DNA of 64,000 nt from Arthrobacter horti (GCF_030731045.1 NZ_JAVALS010000004.1:62001-126000); one strand, 5' to 3'; shown: positions 50,838 to 60,536, counted from the first letter of the stretch. Notes: generated by a model not told the origin, from the letters alone. Numbers and translations are program-made.

Positions 50838-50957
50838 TTACGGGTGGAAGCCGATCGCGGTCTGCGTGGGCCGCAGTGGGCGGCCGCGAGGGTGCCGGGC
50901 CGCAGAGAGCGGGCCCCGGCGGAACGTAGAGGGGTCAATCAACGACCGGGCATCCAT
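50838..50957 (-). CDS. Possible 39-residue leader peptide upstream of the helicase
   Basis: From an ATG at 50957, with AAAGG 8-9 bases upstream, a frame of 39 codons runs to a TAA at 50838. It begins MDARSLIDPSTFRRGPLSAA and is Arg-rich. It starts 13 bases after a TAGAAT -10 element and ends 91 bases before the helicase GTG. The coordinates fit a leader peptide, but coding is not proven; it could be chance in an untranslated leader. Confidence 0.4.
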   Translation of the reverse strand: MDARSLIDPSTFRRGPLSAARHPRGRPLRPTQTAIGFHP

Positions 50958-50970
50958 GACTACGCCTTTC

Positions 50971-50976
50971 ATTCTA
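50971..50976 (-). promoter_or_regulatory. -10 element TAGAAT of the helicase leader
   Basis: Minus-strand TAGAAT lies about 225 bases before the helicase start. It would produce a long 5' leader that includes the 39-codon frame. No good -35 is visible. Confidence 0.45.
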
Positions 50977-51003
50977 AGGGATCGGGCCACGGATGCTCTC
51001 AGC

Positions 51004-52509
51004 TCAGCCCGCGTCTCCATCCTGCACGGCGCTGAACTGCACGGTGCGGGCTGCGATGTCCGCAGAGTCCAGCCGGGCCTTGATCCGCGTGCCCGCCTCC
51101 ATCACTCCGGTGCAGCGGGCCGTGACAGCCGGCTCCATGAGCTGGATGGTGCCGGTGGCCGGCACTGTGCGTCCGTCCGGACCCGCAGCCGTTCCGCCGT
51201 TCTTGCCATTGCCGACGGAGATCACCACGGCATCGAACACTTCGCCGATCCGGTGCCGCAGCAGTGCGGCCTCCACCGTGTCGATCGCAGCGCGGTCCAG
51301 CCGGGCCGAGTGCTGGTCCGCCGTCTTCATCAGTTCCGGCACGTCATGCAGACTCTGCCGGGCCCAGTCGGGGACCGGGACGCCCTGGCAGACGGCCTCG
51401 CAGACCACCAGGACCCAGCGGTCCACCAGACGCCGCAGGGGAGCGGTGGTGTGGGCGTAGGCGCCGCCGATCGCGGCCTGCACCGTCTCTTTCGGCGCTT
51501 CACCGTCGAACGCCACATAGGAGGCACCCCGGAAGAGCGACGCCGCCGCGTGGACGATCGCCAGGTCCTTCGGCAGGGCGGGGTCCAGGGTCCTGAGGTA
51601 TTCGCCGTAGCTGACCGAGCCGGGACCGCTCCGTGCCCACGGCTTGCCGAGGGCCTCTGCGTGCAGCGCGAAGGTCTGGAGGGAGTGTTCGTCCGGCGGC
51701 GGCATGGTCCGGAGGATGCCCACCTTGGCCTCCAGCATGATCGTGGCCGCGGCCATGCCGGTCATGAGGGAGATCTGGGCGTTCCAGTCCTCCACCGGCA
51801 GCGGCGTCTCCGTCTCCAGGCGGTAGGCGCCCGTGACAGGATCCTGCTCCACCACCTGGGCCGGGAGCTTCAGACTGGCGCCGCCGCGCCGTCGTTCGAG
51901 TTCGATCCTCTTCAGCCCCACCTCACGCAGGAGCTCTAGGCACTCGGTGGCGCGGCCGCCGTCGATCTCCTCCTGGACGCCGCGGTAGCTGAGCTTGGCC
52001 CGTGAACGGACCGTGGCCCTCCGGACGCTCGCCCGGGTGACCGCTCCCTCCGGGTCAAGTGCGAACTCCCAGAGGAAGGCTCCGCGGTCCATACCCGGCA
52101 GGAGACTGCCGGCGTCCTCGGAGATCTCCTCCGGGTGCAGCGGGATGCGGCCGTCCGGGGCGTAGAGCGTCAGCCCACGACGGCGGCACTCGGCATCCAG
52201 CGCGCCTCCGGGTGAGACGAACGACGGGACGTCCGCGATGGCGTAGTAGACGGTGTATCCGCCGGCCGCCCGCTGCAGCAGGACGGCCTGGTCCAGATCC
52301 GTCGACGTGGCCGGGTCGATGGTGACCAGCTCAAGATCGGTGCGGTCCCACTCCGGCAGGGCGTGGGCGCGGATGGCGTCGATCGCCTCCGCCAGAGGCT
52401 CGGCCGGATAGCCTGCCGGGATCTTGAACTCCTCGCGCAGGGCTGCGAGGGCACCGGCCAGCCCGTCCTGGAGGTCGTCCCCGCCTTTGGGGATCCATGT
52501 ATGCGTCAC
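51004..52509 (-). CDS. RNB-domain ribonuclease (RNase II/R-like)
   Basis: 501 residues from a GTG. The RNB catalytic core is clear: TIDPATSTDLDQAVLLQRAA (catalytic Asp cluster), YAIADVPSFVSPGGALDAEC, TLYAPDGRIPLHPEEIS and AHTTAPLRRLVDRWV. Cold-shock and S1 RNA-binding domains typical of full RNase R are missing or reduced; the N-terminus is short and the last 90 residues contain a small beta-rich part. Processive 3'-5' RNA decay is likely. It is close to a DEAD helicase gene, which may help RNA turnover, though the two have separate promoters. Confidence 0.92.
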   Translation of the reverse strand: MTHTWIPKGGDDLQDGLAGALAALREEFKIPAGYPAEPLAEAIDAIRAHALPEWDRTDLELVTIDPATSTDLDQAVLLQRAAGGYTVYYAIADVPSFVSPGGALDAECRRRGLTLYAPDGRIPLHPEEISEDAGSLLPGMDRGAFLWEFALDPEGAVTRASVRRATVRSRAKLSYRGVQEEIDGGRATECLELLREVGLKRIELERRRGGASLKLPAQVVEQDPVTGAYRLETETPLPVEDWNAQISLMTGMAAATIMLEAKVGILRTMPPPDEHSLQTFALHAEALGKPWARSGPGSVSYGEYLRTLDPALPKDLAIVHAAASLFRGASYVAFDGEAPKETVQAAIGGAYAHTTAPLRRLVDRWVLVVCEAVCQGVPVPDWARQSLHDVPELMKTADQHSARLDRAAIDTVEAALLRHRIGEVFDAVVISVGNGKNGGTAAGPDGRTVPATGTIQLMEPAVTARCTGVMEAGTRIKARLDSADIAARTVQFSAVQDGDAG

Positions 52510-52516
52510 AGCTCAC

Positions 52517-52522
52517 AGGCTA
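52517..52522 (-). promoter_or_regulatory. -10 element TAGCCT of the RNB gene
   Basis: Minus-strand TAGCCT, 7 bases, then GTG at 52509. TGACCA 18 bases upstream is a possible -35. Predicted leaderless. Confidence 0.5.
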
Positions 52523-52658
52523 GTCCTGTGCACCGTTCCGTGGTCAGCGACATCCCGGCCGTGAAAGCGGTGCTCTGACATACTGACAGCGACGTGCCAC
52601 CGGACGGACACGCCTTCGCACACCAGGGCCTTGGGGCCAGTCAGGAGCACGCCGGGTC

Positions 52659-53501
52659 ATGAGCAGCCAGCCGGAGAACACGGAGCCGTCCGCCGAGAAC
52701 CGGCAGGACGCCCGGCCGCCCCTGCCCGCGCAGCCGCCGCTTCCGCCACAAGGAGCCCCCGACCAGCCGGCACAGCCCGTGCCGCCGTATGGGGATTACC
52801 AGCAGCAGCCCGGGCATTACCAGCAGCAGAGCCCGTACTTCCAGCAGAGCCCGTATGCGCAGGCTCCGCAGGCCTATCCCGCCCAGGGCGCGCCCGCCGG
52901 ATACCCGCCCCAGTACGGCCAGGCCCAATACGGTCAGGCCCAGCATGGCCAGACTCCTTACGGCCAGGCCCAGTATGGCCAGCCGTCGTTCGGCCTGCCG
53001 CAGAACCACCCCGGCCACCCGGCGCCGTCGTATCCGCAGGGCCCGCTGGATCCGGGCATCGATTTCGGTTTCGCCCCCGCCATCCGTTCCGGGTTCCGGA
53101 CGATGTTCCAGTTCTCCGGCCGGGCCGGCCGCCGAGAGTTCTGGTGGTGGTACCTTTTCGTGGCGCTCGCGGCCGCCGTGGTGGGCACCCTCGCCGCGAT
53201 CTTCTTTTCCACGGGCCTGTCCCAGGCCGTGGCCGGCGGGGACTACACGGAGATCCCCGGCACCACGCAGGTCCAGGTCACGTCCAATGCGTCCATGATC
53301 CTCGGTTTCGTCCTCTGGGGCGTGAGCGCACTGTTCTCCGTGCTGGCGCTCATCGGTGTCGGCACCCGGCGGCTGCGGGACGGTGGGTTCAGCCCGTGGC
53401 TGTTGCTCCTGGCACTGATCCCCGGCGGTGGATTGGTGGTCCTGATTCTCTGGGTGCTGCCGTCCAAGCCTCAGAACTCATCATTCGGGGCGGCCGGATG
53501 A
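52659..53501 (+). CDS. DUF805 membrane protein, copy 1
   Basis: 280 residues. The first 125 are Pro/Gln/Tyr-rich and include five 15-bp repeats. The DUF805 part follows: FAPAIRSGFRTMFQFSGRAG then RREFWWWYLFVAL, further helices, and RLRDGGFSPWLLLLALIPGG near the end. It ends LPSKPQNSSFGAAG instead of the PEGMKYE end of the later copies and is the most diverged of the five. DUF805 proteins (YhaH-like) have about four helices and no known function. Confidence 0.88.
   Translation: MSSQPENTEPSAENRQDARPPLPAQPPLPPQGAPDQPAQPVPPYGDYQQQPGHYQQQSPYFQQSPYAQAPQAYPAQGAPAGYPPQYGQAQYGQAQHGQTPYGQAQYGQPSFGLPQNHPGHPAPSYPQGPLDPGIDFGFAPAIRSGFRTMFQFSGRAGRREFWWWYLFVALAAAVVGTLAAIFFSTGLSQAVAGGDYTEIPGTTQVQVTSNASMILGFVLWGVSALFSVLALIGVGTRRLRDGGFSPWLLLLALIPGGGLVVLILWVLPSKPQNSSFGAAG
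52911..52985 (+). repeat. Five 15-bp tandem repeats coding QYGQA-like units
   Basis: Five consecutive 15-base units (52911, 52926, 52941, 52956, 52971) resemble CAGTACGGCCAGGCC and encode QYGQA, QYGQA, QHGQT, PYGQA and QYGQP. The in-frame unit length means copy number could change without breaking the protein. Confidence 0.85.
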
Positions 53502-53646
53502 CCCGTTTCTGAACCTCCGATAAGCGCCGGCTCAGCCGTTGCAGGGAATTCCCTGTGACGGCTGTTCCATGCCCCCGGAAAGGACGAAACTGGCCTCATG
53601 AACCGCATCGCGGCTCAGCCACGGCGAGGCGAAAAGAGGAAAGATC

Positions 53647-54273
53647 ATGAGCCAGCCACCAACCACTCCCCGGGAGCCCGATCCCGGGATGCCAACACCT
53701 GGTCCGGAGGATGCCGCCGGACAAGGGGCTGCGGAGGCCGCCCCCACGGGTCCTCCAAGCGCTGCCCCAGGGCCGGTTCAGCCCGGCTGGTACCAGCTCC
53801 CGGCCTTCGAGCCGAGGCCACGCGTGGGGTTCCCCCAGGCCATCAGCTCCGCATTCAGCAATTACGCCAACTTCTCCGGCCGTGCCGTGAATTCCGAGTA
53901 CTGGTGGTGGTTCGTGTTCGAATCGCTGGTGCTCGGCGTGCTGGGCTTCCTCACCTATGTGTTCTTGTTCATCGGGCTGATCCTCCGGAACGGGATCGTC
54001 ATGCCGCGACGCGGGATCGCGGTGTACCGGCCCATGATGCGGGGACTGGCGTGGAACCCGCCGTTGGTGATGGCACTGATCATGGGGATCGTGCTGCTCC
54101 TGGTGGCACTGGGGCTGCTGCTTCCCGGGCTGGCGCTCAGCGTCCGACGGCTCCATGACGCCGGCTTCAGCGGATGGCTCGTCCTGATCGCGTTGATCCC
54201 GTTCGGCAAGATCGTGCTGCTGGCGCTCCTGGCCATGGAGAGCAGCCCGGAAGGGATGAAATACGGGTATTGA
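53647..54273 (+). CDS. DUF805 membrane protein, copy 2
   Basis: 208 residues. A short Pro-rich head of about 40 residues, then RPRVGFPQAISSAFSNYANF, SGRAVNSEYWWWFVFESLVL and later LALSVRRLHDAGFSGWLVLI, PEGMKYGY at the end. Four helices. The middle loop is basic (MPRRGIAVYRPMMRG), unlike other copies, so this copy may be specialised. It follows copy 1 by 145 bases with no clear terminator. Confidence 0.88.
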   Translation: MSQPPTTPREPDPGMPTPGPEDAAGQGAAEAAPTGPPSAAPGPVQPGWYQLPAFEPRPRVGFPQAISSAFSNYANFSGRAVNSEYWWWFVFESLVLGVLGFLTYVFLFIGLILRNGIVMPRRGIAVYRPMMRGLAWNPPLVMALIMGIVLLLVALGLLLPGLALSVRRLHDAGFSGWLVLIALIPFGKIVLLALLAMESSPEGMKYGY

Positions 54274-54371
54274 CCCAGCTCAAGGGGGAAACTGTCCATG
54301 GCGTGGCGGGTCCGCCCGGTGCAGACTGGAGAAGAACACGCAGTTACGCGGCGCATGGGAAGGGCAGGACG

Positions 54372-55022
54372 ATGACTCAGCAACCAGAGCGGCAGGACGA
54401 CGACGGCGGCCGGCCGCCTCAGGGACAGCAGCCGTACCGTGCGCAGCACCAGCCGCAGCAGCCACCGCAGTACGGGCAGTCTCAGCCGGGCGCCCGTCCG
54501 CCGCAGCCGCCGAGCCCCTACGGCCAGCCCAGCTACAGCGGCGGGCTCTATGCCCCATTCGTGCCACGGCCCAGGGTGGGTTTCGTCGATGCCATCAAGC
54601 TGGGGTTCGCCAATTACGCGAACTTCAAGGGCCGGGCCGGCCGCAGTGAGTTCTGGTGGTGGTACCTGTTCCGCCTGATCGTGGTGGGGATCCCCGCGGG
54701 CATCGGCTACGGGATGCTCCTGGGTGGCATCGTCAGCCAGCTTGCCACGGACCGTCAGTACGGCTCCGGCTACGGAACGGCCCCTGACGTCGTCTTCACC
54801 GGCGCCATGGGTGCCGGGACGGTCCTGATGGTGATCGGTCTGATCATCGAACTGGCCATCCTGCTGCCCGACCTGGCCATCACCTGGCGACGCCTGCATG
54901 ACGGGGGATTCCCAGGGCCGATGTTCTTCCTGGCTTTCATCCCGGGCGTCGGGGGCATCATCGTCTTGGTGCTGACGATTCTTCCCAGCAAGCCGGAGGG
55001 CATGAAATACGAAGCGCAGTAG
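54372..55022 (+). CDS. DUF805 membrane protein, copy 3
   Basis: 216 residues from the ATG at 54372, with AGGA 5-7 bases upstream. Gln/Pro/Tyr-rich head of about 60 residues, then [60 protein letters not shown] and LPSKPEGMKYEAQ. Very close to copy 4, suggesting a recent duplication. Four helices; no enzymatic motif. Confidence 0.88.
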   Translation: MTQQPERQDDDGGRPPQGQQPYRAQHQPQQPPQYGQSQPGARPPQPPSPYGQPSYSGGLYAPFVPRPRVGFVDAIKLGFANYANFKGRAGRSEFWWWYLFRLIVVGIPAGIGYGMLLGGIVSQLATDRQYGSGYGTAPDVVFTGAMGAGTVLMVIGLIIELAILLPDLAITWRRLHDGGFPGPMFFLAFIPGVGGIIVLVLTILPSKPEGMKYEAQ

Positions 55023-55213
55023 GCGCAGCCGCCGGGGACGTGACGCCTGGACGGCGCCGGAGGCCTCCGGGGAATGCCGCGGGGGGCCTCCATGGTGTCA
55101 TATCCCGCCGGCGGCATTCGTCACATGGAGAGCCGTCCCCATGGTGAACTGGCCGGATTAAGTACAGAATGTAGTGAATCACCCGAATCACCTCTGAGGG
55201 AAAGAACAGCTCC

Positions 55214-55918
55214 ATGACTCAGCAGCCCGATTGGCAGAACAACAACCCCGGTGCGCAGCAGCCCCAGGGCCAGCCGCAGCCTCCCCAGTACCCGGCTCCG
55301 CAGGCGCCGCAGTACGGTCAGCAGCCGGCCCCGGAGTACGGTCAGCCCCAGGCACCTGGCTACGGCCAGCAGCCTCCGCAGTACACCGCGCCGCAGCAGG
55401 GTTACCAGCAGCAGAGCCCTTACGGCCAGCCCTCCTACGGCGGCGGACTGTACGCCCCGTTCGTGCCTCGCCCCAGCGTCGGATTTGCGGACGCCATCAA
55501 GCTCGGATTCGGCAACTACGCCAACTTCAAGGGCCGCGCAGGCCGGAGCGAATTCTGGTTCTGGTACCTCTTCGAGGTCCTGGTGGCCGCGATTCCGGCC
55601 GGCATCGGGTATGGGCTGCTCTTCGGCGGGATCATCAGCCAGGCGGCGGTGTCGGACGGCAGCGGCTACAGCTCGTCGTCTGATGTGCAGTTCACCGGCG
55701 GCATGGTCTTCGGCGTGATCCTACTGATCATCGGCGGTCTCATCGGCCTGGCGCTGCTGGTACCCACCATCGCCGTGGCGTGGCGCCGTCTCCACGATGC
55801 CGGGTTCCCCGGCCCGATGTACTTCCTGGCTCTCATCCCGTACGTCGGCGGCCTGATTCTCCTTGTCCTGTGCGCCCTGCCCAGCAAGCCGGAAGGCATG
55901 AAGTACGAGGTTCAGTAG
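55214..55918 (+). CDS. DUF805 membrane protein, copy 4
   Basis: 234 residues; AGGGAAAG upstream. The head is about 78 residues, rich in Gln, Pro, Tyr and Ala (PQYGQQPAPEYGQPQAPGYG). The core matches copy 3: [57 protein letters not shown] and PEGMKYEVQ. A strong terminator follows 16 bases after the stop. Confidence 0.88.
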   Translation: MTQQPDWQNNNPGAQQPQGQPQPPQYPAPQAPQYGQQPAPEYGQPQAPGYGQQPPQYTAPQQGYQQQSPYGQPSYGGGLYAPFVPRPSVGFADAIKLGFGNYANFKGRAGRSEFWFWYLFEVLVAAIPAGIGYGLLFGGIISQAAVSDGSGYSSSSDVQFTGGMVFGVILLIIGGLIGLALLVPTIAVAWRRLHDAGFPGPMYFLALIPYVGGLILLVLCALPSKPEGMKYEVQ

Positions 55919-55934
55919 CGGACTGCCGCAGCTG

Positions 55935-55974
55935 ATGGCGAAGCCCCCACGGGATTCCGTGGGGGCTTCGCCAT
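55935..55974 (+). terminator. Terminator after DUF805 copy 4
   Basis: A perfect 18-bp stem (55935-55952 with 55957-55974) and 4-base loop. It separates copy 5 from the first four. Confidence 0.85.
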
Positions 55975-56084
55975 TCCCGCACCGGGGTGTGCGCGGTGAC
56001 GAACGGTGTGCTTGGCGTGGCGAGGAAATCGGGTGCAGACTTCAGTCAGTCATATGACACCGCTGATGGGGGGAGGGCCTGCCG

Positions 56085-56666
56085 ATGACGCAGCAGCCGG
56101 ACTGGCAGAACGGCGATCCGCAGCTACGGCCGGGTCAGAGTCCGAACTGGCCGGCGCCGGGCCCGTATGGGCAGCCCTTCCACGGTGGAGGGTGGTATCC
56201 GCCGTTCTTCCCGAGGCCGCGCGTCGGATTTGTGGATGCGGTCAAGCTGGCGTTCCGCAACTATGCGAACTTCAAAGGCCGTGCGGGCCGCAGCGAATAC
56301 TGGTGGTTCTACCTGTTCCAGTTCCTGGCGGTCTTTGTTCCGGGCCTCCTCGGAGAGGCGCTGTTCGTCCTCGGCTTCTTCCAGCAGGTGCCCTTCACCC
56401 ACCTTTCCCGCAGTCACGGGGGTCCGCCGGTGATCCATTTCACCGCGGCCATGGTGGTGGGCTCGATCCTGTTTGTGATCGCATGGCTGGCGGATGCGAC
56501 CCTCGTCCTGCCGTACCTGGCAGTGACGTGGCGGCGGCTCCACGACGCCGGCTATCCGGGTCCCATGTTCTTCCTGAGCCTCATCCCGTACGCGGGAGGG
56601 ATCATCCTCATCGTCCTGAACGCGATGCCCAGTACAGCCGAAGGGATGCAGTACGAGTACAAGTGA
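56085..56666 (+). CDS. DUF805 membrane protein, copy 5
   Basis: 193 residues. Shortest head (about 40 residues), then [60 protein letters not shown] and AEGMQYEYK. It starts 110 bases after a terminator and therefore should have its own promoter. Ends in a hairpin shared with thiE. Confidence 0.88.
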   Translation: MTQQPDWQNGDPQLRPGQSPNWPAPGPYGQPFHGGGWYPPFFPRPRVGFVDAVKLAFRNYANFKGRAGRSEYWWFYLFQFLAVFVPGLLGEALFVLGFFQQVPFTHLSRSHGGPPVIHFTAAMVVGSILFVIAWLADATLVLPYLAVTWRRLHDAGYPGPMFFLSLIPYAGGIILIVLNAMPSTAEGMQYEYK

Positions 56667-56672
56667 ACGGCA

Positions 56673-56705
56673 CGAGGGCGCCGTGGAATGTCCGCGGCGC
56701 CCTCG
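56673..56705. terminator. Terminator between DUF805 copy 5 and thiE
   Basis: A 14-bp stem with one G-T wobble (56673-56686 with 56692-56705) between convergent genes. Confidence 0.75.
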
Positions 56706-56726
56706 GCGTGAAACGCGAAATGCGCG

Positions 56727-57386
56727 TCAGAGTTCCGGGAGCTCCGCCAGCAGGCGCTGTGCGGCGTCAGCCGGGTCCCTCGCATCGGTCACGGCCCGGA
56801 CCACGACGACGCGGCGTGCGCCGGCTTCCACGACCTGGGCCACATTGCCGTGGTCCACGCCGCCGATGGCGAACCAGGGGATGGTCGTCTGAGTGGCCGC
56901 GGCGTACCGGACCAGGTCCAGTCCGACGCCCGGGCGGCCGGGCTTGGTGGGTGTCGCCCACAGGGGGCCCACACAGAAGTAGTCCGTCTCACCGCGTGCC
57001 GCGGCAGCGAGTGCGGCGTCCACCTGCGCGGGGCCGTGGCTCGAGAGACCCAGCACGACGTCGTCGTTCAGGAGGCTGCGCGCCGAGGGCAGGGGCAGAT
57101 CCTTCTGTCCGAGGTGCAGCACCGGGCTGCCGGAGAGGGATGCGATGTCGGCGCGGTCGTTGACGGCCCAGAGCTTCCCATGGCGTTCGGCCGCCTTGCG
57201 CAGCACGGCCAGGAACTCCAGTTCCTCCGCCGCCTCGATGGCCTTGTCCCGGAGCTGGATGATGTCCACGCCACCCGCATACGCGGCATCCACGAAGTCC
57301 GCGAAGTCCCCGCGCTCGCGGCGGGCGTCCGTGCAGACGTACAGCCGGGCCGCGGCGAGGGCAGTCACATGTGCAGAAGTACTCAT
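56727..57386 (-). CDS. thiE: Thiamine-phosphate synthase ThiE
   Basis: 219 residues from the ATG at 57386; a longer frame upstream would run through the riboswitch and is rejected. Phosphate and pyrimidine sites: [70 protein letters not shown] and [14 protein letters not shown]. It joins HMP-pyrophosphate and the thiazole phosphate to make thiamine phosphate. It diverges from the thiO riboswitch region; its own mRNA looks leaderless, so it is probably not controlled by that riboswitch. Confidence 0.95.
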   Translation of the reverse strand: MSTSAHVTALAAARLYVCTDARRERGDFADFVDAAYAGGVDIIQLRDKAIEAAEELEFLAVLRKAAERHGKLWAVNDRADIASLSGSPVLHLGQKDLPLPSARSLLNDDVVLGLSSHGPAQVDAALAAAARGETDYFCVGPLWATPTKPGRPGVGLDLVRYAAATQTTIPWFAIGGVDHGNVAQVVEAGARRVVVVRAVTDARDPADAAQRLLAELPEL

Positions 57387-57393
57387 GCGAACC

Positions 57394-57399
57394 AGGGTA
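57394..57399 (-). promoter_or_regulatory. -10 element TACCCT of thiE
   Basis: Minus-strand TACCCT, 7 bases, then the thiE ATG, with no ribosome site. Predicted leaderless and back-to-back with the riboswitch promoter. Confidence 0.5.
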
Positions 57400-57406
57400 G
57401 TTCCTC

Positions 57407-57412
57407 TAGAAT
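57407..57412 (+). promoter_or_regulatory. -10 element TAGAAT for the TPP riboswitch transcript
   Basis: TAGAAT ends about 7 bases before the first base-paired part of the riboswitch, so transcription would start at about 57419, at its 5' edge. The -35 is weak. Confidence 0.6.
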
Positions 57413-57418
57413 GGGGCG

Positions 57419-57519
57419 GTACTGCGGGAGCCGGTCCCGGATGGTCATATTCGCCCGGCTGAGAGGGCTTGAGTGCCGACCGCCACACCTGATCCGGTTC
57501 ATGCCGGCGTAGGGAAGGA
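57419..57519 (+). promoter_or_regulatory. TPP riboswitch (THI element)
   Basis: The conserved core is present: GGCTGAGAGGGCTTGA near 57457 and ACCTGATCCGGTTCATGCCG continuing GCGTAGGGA near 57487-57515. These are the pyrimidine- and pyrophosphate-sensor helices of thiamine-pyrophosphate riboswitches. The closing 3' strand (GGGAAGG) lies 9-14 bases before the thiO ATG and includes purines that could serve as its ribosome site, so TPP binding should block translation of thiO, thiS and thiG. Nothing like a separate terminator is visible, so control is likely at translation. Confidence 0.93.
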
Positions 57520-57528
57520 CACGGGAGA

Positions 57529-58751
57529 ATGCACCAGGGAACAGCGGACGTCGCCGTCATCGGCGCGGGCATCGTGGGCCTGGGCATCGCGTGGACCCTC
57601 CTGGACTCCGGACGTTCCGTCACGCTGATCGACCCGGCGCCGGCCCAGGGAGCCACCTTCGCAGCGGCCGGCATGCTCGCCCCCGTGAGCGAATACCACT
57701 ACCAGGAAGAGGAACTCCTCGGCCTGACCCTCGAATCCGTCGGACTGTGGCCGGGCTTCGCCGCGCCGTTCGGCGCCTCGGGCGCCTACCTGGCCACGCC
57801 GACCCTTGTGGTGGGGTTCGATGCGGCCGACCGCACCGCCCTCGCCGACCTGAACGCCGTGCAGAAGGCCCACGGCCTCGACGTCGAACCCCTGACCCTG
57901 CGCGAGGCGCGGCGGATGGAGCCACTTCTGGCACCTCAGCTCAGTTGCGCCTTCCTCACCCCGGGGGACCACCAGGTGGACCCGCGCCGCATGCATTCCG
58001 CCCTGCTGGCCGCGTTCCGTGAGCGCGGGGGCGTGGTGCTGGAGGAGCGCGCGGAGGCGTTGCTCTGGAACGACGACGGCGCGCGGGTCACCGGCGTCCG
58101 TCTCGCCTCCGGCTCCACCGTCGCCGCGGGCGAGGTGGTGGTGGCCAACGGCCTGTCATCCCCGGAGCTCGAGGGGCTGCCCGACGGCCTGAAGCTTCCC
58201 CTGCGGCCCGTGTACGGCGACATTCTCCGCCTGCGGGTCCCGGAGCGCCTGCAGCCGTTCCTCACCGCCACGGTGCGCGGCTCGGTCCGCGGGATCCCCG
58301 TCTATCTGGTGCCCCGCGAGGACGGCACCGTGGTGATCGGCGCGACGCAGCGGGAGGACGGTATGGCGGGCGCCTCGGCCGGCGGCGTGCACCAGCTCCT
58401 GCGGGACGCGCAGACCCTGGTGCCGGCGGTCGCGGAACTCGAACTGCAGGAGGTCACGGCCCGGGCACGGCCCGGGACGCCGGACAACGCGCCCCTGCTC
58501 GGCCGGGTGCGCGGGCCGGACGGGCAGGATCTCCCGGGCCTCATCATCGCCACAGGATTCTTCCGTCACGGGGTGCTCCTCACCCCGGTGGCCGCGCGGG
58601 CGGTCCAGGAACTGCTGGACGGCACGGATCAGGGACGCTGGGCCGCGTTCCGTCCCGACCGATTCGGCGCTGACCGGTTCAGCGCTGACCGGTTCGGTGC
58701 CGGGCGCCGGGCCCCCAGACTTCTGAATGAACACACAGTGGAGGCACACGC

Positions 58752-58755
<4 letters not shown>
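57529..58755 (+). CDS. thiO: Glycine oxidase ThiO
   Basis: 408 residues, first gene behind the TPP riboswitch. FAD Rossmann motif [19 protein letters not shown] at the N-terminus, [13 protein letters not shown] typical of Thi[20 protein letters not shown], and [14 protein letters not shown] near the end. It oxidises glycine to iminoglycine, the thiazole precursor in organisms lacking ThiH. The C-terminus is extended by [19 protein letters not shown] from tandem repeats. Overlaps thiS by 4 bases. Confidence 0.94.
58657..58701 (+). repeat. Three 15-bp tandem repeats at the end of thiO
   Basis: Units at 58657, 58672 and 58687 (GACCGATTCGGCGCT, GACCGGTTCAGCGCT, GACCGGTTCGGTGCC) encode [10 protein letters not shown] and DRFGA. 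They lie after the conserved ThiO fold, so they are probably a recent expansion of the tail. Confidence 0.85.
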
Positions 58756-59787
<1,032 letters not shown>

Positions 59788-59804
59788 CGGACCGCCGTGC
59801 CCCG

Positions 59805-59849
59805 ACGACGACGGCGCCGCACCCCGGAAGGGTGCGGCGCCGTCGTCGT
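59805..59849. terminator. Bidirectional terminator with CCGTCGTCGT
   Basis: A perfect 20-bp stem (59805-59824 with 59830-59849) and 5-base loop between convergent thiG and the small membrane-protein gene. Carries the CCGTCGTCGT decamer. Confidence 0.88.
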
Positions 59850-59861
59850 AGGCGGCCTTGT

Positions 59862-60164
59862 TCAGGAGCGCAGGATGCCTTCGACCGCCGTGGTGTCCTG
59901 CGCGGAGCGGCGTGCGCCGAGCACGAACGACGTGGCGAATGCCGCGGCGATGCCGATCACCAGCGGAAGGACCCAGGGGGCCCAGGTCCAGCCGGGCAGG
60001 TATCCCAGTCCGAGAGCGATGAACACGATCCAGCTCAGCGCCGCGGCCAGCACCCCTGCGCCGGCCGGGAGCGCGGCGCCCAGGGTGCTGCGCTGCCGGT
60101 TCACGGCCCAGGCGAGCGCCCCGAAGGCGACCACGCCCAGAAGGGGGATGATCAGGGACAGCAT
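59862..60164 (-). CDS. Small three-helix membrane protein
   Basis: 100 residues. Hydrophobic segments: LSLIIPLLGVVAFGALAWAV, LPAGAGVLAAALSWIVFIAL and WVLPLVIGIAAAFATSFVLG, then a short charged tail. No recognised domain. It follows the DUF3107 gene by 6 bases and is probably co-transcribed. Small membrane proteins near DUF3107 are common in Micrococcaceae, but the function is unknown. Confidence 0.8.
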   Translation of the reverse strand: MLSLIIPLLGVVAFGALAWAVNRQRSTLGAALPAGAGVLAAALSWIVFIALGLGYLPGWTWAPWVLPLVIGIAAAFATSFVLGARRSAQDTTAVEGILRS

Positions 60165-60170
60165 GGCGGC

Positions 60171-60395
60171 CTAGAGGGCGCCGAAACCGACGCGGCGCTC
60201 TTCCTCCGGGCCCACCTCGACATAGCCGAGGACGGAACCGGGAACGATCACGCTGCGGCCCTTGGCGTCCTTCAGGGACAGCACGGTGCCGGAGGCCAGC
60301 GCCTCGGACACGGCCTTCGTGATGGTCTCCGCGTCCTCCGAGGACTCGAAGACGATCTCGCGTGCCACGTTCTGGATGCCGATCTTCACTTCCAT
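60171..60395 (-). CDS. DUF3107 protein
   Basis: 74 residues, MEVKIGIQNVAREIVFESSE at the start and LKDAKGRSVIVPGSVLGYVE later. AGGAGGCGAAC gives a strong ribosome site. DUF3107 (Mycobacterium TB9.4/Rv3208A) is a conserved small actinobacterial protein of unknown function, found, as here, near a TetR-type gene and moeZ (Rv3208, Rv3206c). Confidence 0.92.
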   Translation of the reverse strand: MEVKIGIQNVAREIVFESSEDAETITKAVSEALASGTVLSLKDAKGRSVIVPGSVLGYVEVGPEEERRVGFGAL

Positions 60396-60536
60396 GTTCG
60401 CCTCCTGGCGGATTCACAGGCCCCGGTCCCGCCGGGGCTTCAACAGCTCTTCCAAGCGTATACGCGCGCGCTCCACGGACAGGACCGCCGGGGCACGCTG
60501 GGAGCGAACACGGGGCCGCTCCCGGGGAATGAGCGC

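Noticed and set aside
49085-50929. 614-codon plus-strand frame over the helicase
   Set aside because: Mirror image of the helicase codons; no recognisable domain or ribosome site.
52911-52985. CRISPR-like repeat array
   Set aside because: Units are 15 bp, adjacent and in frame within a coding sequence, with no spacers.
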